Shown: piece by piece, positions 6,534 to 7,486 of the stretch | Layout: each line of letters begins with the position of its first letter | Position numbering within the stretch: position 1 is the stretch's first letter | Origin: an uncultured Clostridia bacterium | GTDB lineage: Bacteria; Bacillota; Clostridia; Oscillospirales; Oscillospiraceae | Assembly (NCBI GenBank): GCA_945927915.1 | Contig: CAMEMX010000071.1 | Location: 1 to 7,486 of the forward strand | Length of the DNA: 7,486 nt | Direction: 5' to 3' | Program-made: the position numbers and the translations under genes | The notes under the pieces: model-generated | Databases searched by the model: none | Told to the model about the DNA's origin: nothing | Seen by the model: the letters and a program-made list of their open reading frames with translations, nothing else

Positions 6534-7486
6534 ATGGATACACCGCTTCTTATGGTACTCATCTCGGTCGCTGCCGGATTTCTGACGGCGCTGTTGCTCG
6601 GCAAGCTCCTGATCCCCGCGCTGCGTGCGCTCAAGGCGGGACAGTCGATCCGCGAGGTCGGCCCGAAGTGGCACAACGGCAAGGCGGGCACGCCGACGAT
6701 GGGCGGCCTGATGTTTATCGCCGCCTCGCTGCTCTGCATTGCGACCGGCTGGTACGCGATGCACAAAACGGGCGATTATTCGCACCTGCTCGTGCTGGCG
6801 CTGGCGCTGATGTTCGGCCTGATCGGCTTCTACGACGACTTTATCAAGGTCAAAAAAAAGCGCAACCTCGGTCTGACCGGTATGCAGAAGCTCATTTTGC
6901 AGGTGCTTGCTGCGGGCGTTTTCCTGCTGCTCATGTATCTGACGGACACGCTGCACTATGACCTTTACATCCCGTTTGTCGCCGAACCCGTCGCCCATGT
7001 GCCGCCGGTTCTGTACCTTGCCGTCGCGGTGTTTGCCATCGTCGGCTGCGTCAACGCGGTCAACCTGACCGACGGCATCGACGGCCTTGCCTCCGGCGTG
7101 ACGACGCCCGTGATGATCTTCTTCGTCCTCGTGTCGATGTCCATGAAGCGCGTCGGCCTTGCGACCTTCCCGGCTGCGCTGGTGGGCGGCCTTGCGGGCT
7201 TCCTGTGCTATAATTTCTACCCGGCGAAGGTCTTTATGGGCGACACCGGCTCGCTGTTCCTCGGCGGTGCGGTCGTCGGCATGGCTTTTGCTCTGGATAT
7301 GCCGCTCGTGCTGCTGCTTGTCGGTCTGATCTACATCATCGAGACGCTGTCGGACATTCTGCAGGTCGGTTATTTCAAGCTGACCCACGGCAAGCGCATC
7401 TTCAAGATGGCGCCCATCCATCATCACTTCGAGATGTGCGGCTGGTCGGAGAAAAAGATCTGGACGGTCTTCGTCCTGACGACCGT
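6534..7486 (+). CDS. mraY: Phospho-N-acetylmuramoyl-pentapeptide-transferase MraY, 3'-truncated by window edge
   Basis: MraY is a polytopic membrane enzyme that transfers phospho-MurNAc-pentapeptide from UDP to undecaprenyl phosphate, forming lipid I on the cytoplasmic face. The frame stays open to the window end, giving 317 residues plus two bases; Gram-positive relatives are near 320-325, so only a short tail is missing. Seen: an N-terminal hydrophobic segment (about 4-30); HNGKAGTPTMGG (47-58); FYDDFIKV with the catalytic-type Asp pair 101-102; NLGLTGMQK (111-119); the NAVNLTDGIDGLASG block (174-188); FMGDTGSLFLGG with Asp237 (234-245); and APIHHHFE with the His triad 296-298. Many further hydrophobic segments agree with the family's ten-helix fold. 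Start ATG at 6534 is set by GGAGG 8 bases upstream. It follows murF by 16 bases, matching their consecutive pathway steps. Codons 107-109 contain an A8 run (6852-6859). All key residues are intact. Confidence 0.97.
   Translation, partial: MDTPLLMVLISVAAGFLTALLLGKLLIPALRALKAGQSIREVGPKWHNGKAGTPTMGGLMFIAASLLCIATGWYAMHKTGDYSHLLVLALALMFGLIGFYDDFIKVKKKRNLGLTGMQKLILQVLAAGVFLLLMYLTDTLHYDLYIPFVAEPVAHVPPVLYLAVAVFAIVGCVNAVNLTDGIDGLASGVTTPVMIFFVLVSMSMKRVGLATFPAALVGGLAGFLCYNFYPAKVFMGDTGSLFLGGAVVGMAFALDMPLVLLLVGLIYIIETLSDILQVGYFKLTHGKRIFKMAPIHHHFEMCGWSEKKIWTVFVLTT

Noticed and set aside
5282..6766. Minus-strand open frame of 494 codons opposite murF
   Set aside because: Same register with murF, explained by avoidance of TTA/CTA/TCA codons; composition is typical of an antisense shadow.
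6530..6961. Plus-strand frame of 143 codons starting at the ATG four bases before mraY
   Set aside because: It overlaps mraY out of frame, has poor ribosome-site spacing, and its translation shows none of the membrane character expected. The mraY frame carries all family motifs.
6504..7427. Minus-strand open frame of 307 codons opposite mraY
   Set aside because: Shadow in codon register with mraY; His/Arg/Asp/Gln-rich translation without domain or ribosome binding site.
1..7486. CRISPR arrays, tRNA/rRNA genes, insertion sequences, phage or toxin-antitoxin modules
   Set aside because: No regularly spaced repeats, tRNA-like cloverleaf sequence, transposase motifs or attachment-like repeats were seen; coding genes cover almost every base and form a standard dcw segment.

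Overview
The window is a stretch of a division and cell wall (dcw) gene cluster from what looks like a GC-rich, spore-lineage Firmicute, most likely a gut clostridium of the Oscillospiraceae/Ruminococcaceae type. This placement is inferred from gene order (rsmH, ftsL-like, PASTA-containing class B PBP, murE, murF, mraY), strong GGAGG-type ribosome binding sites, a MurE with the DNPR signature of meso-diaminopimelate ligases, and the style of the PBP. No search could be run, so it rests on recognised motifs only.

Layout: all six genes lie on the + strand and fill nearly the whole window. The 3' part of rsmH (16S rRNA methyltransferase) runs in from the left edge. After 19 bases comes a small membrane/coiled-coil protein in the ftsL position. 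An 88-base gap follows, with a convincing terminator-like hairpin (1293-1328) and, just before it, a weak sigma-E-like promoter candidate. The PBP/SpoVD-type transpeptidase gene (1356-3710) is followed after 21 bases by murE, which overlaps murF by 25 bases. murF is followed after 16 bases by mraY, which is cut by the right edge only a few codons before its expected end.

How the genes work together: MurE adds the third stem-peptide residue (predicted meso-DAP) and MurF adds D-Ala-D-Ala, giving UDP-MurNAc-pentapeptide. MraY transfers this to undecaprenyl phosphate at the membrane to make lipid I. After lipid II formation and flipping (genes outside the window), the PBP crosslinks the peptides, with the FtsL-like protein as its probable division-site partner. 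RsmH is the usual upstream neighbour and modifies the ribosome rather than the wall.

Nothing here looks like a new biological system. The points worth a second look are regulatory and local: the hairpin that splits the operon between ftsL and the PBP gene, a promoter candidate beside it, an AT-richer patch with odd codons at the 3' end of murE that carries a hairpin and a sigma-A-like promoter candidate before murF, a long C-terminal tail on the FtsL-like protein, an extra helical stretch next to the PBP active site, and an A8 tract in mraY. Long minus-strand open frames are explained by codon bias and are not annotated.
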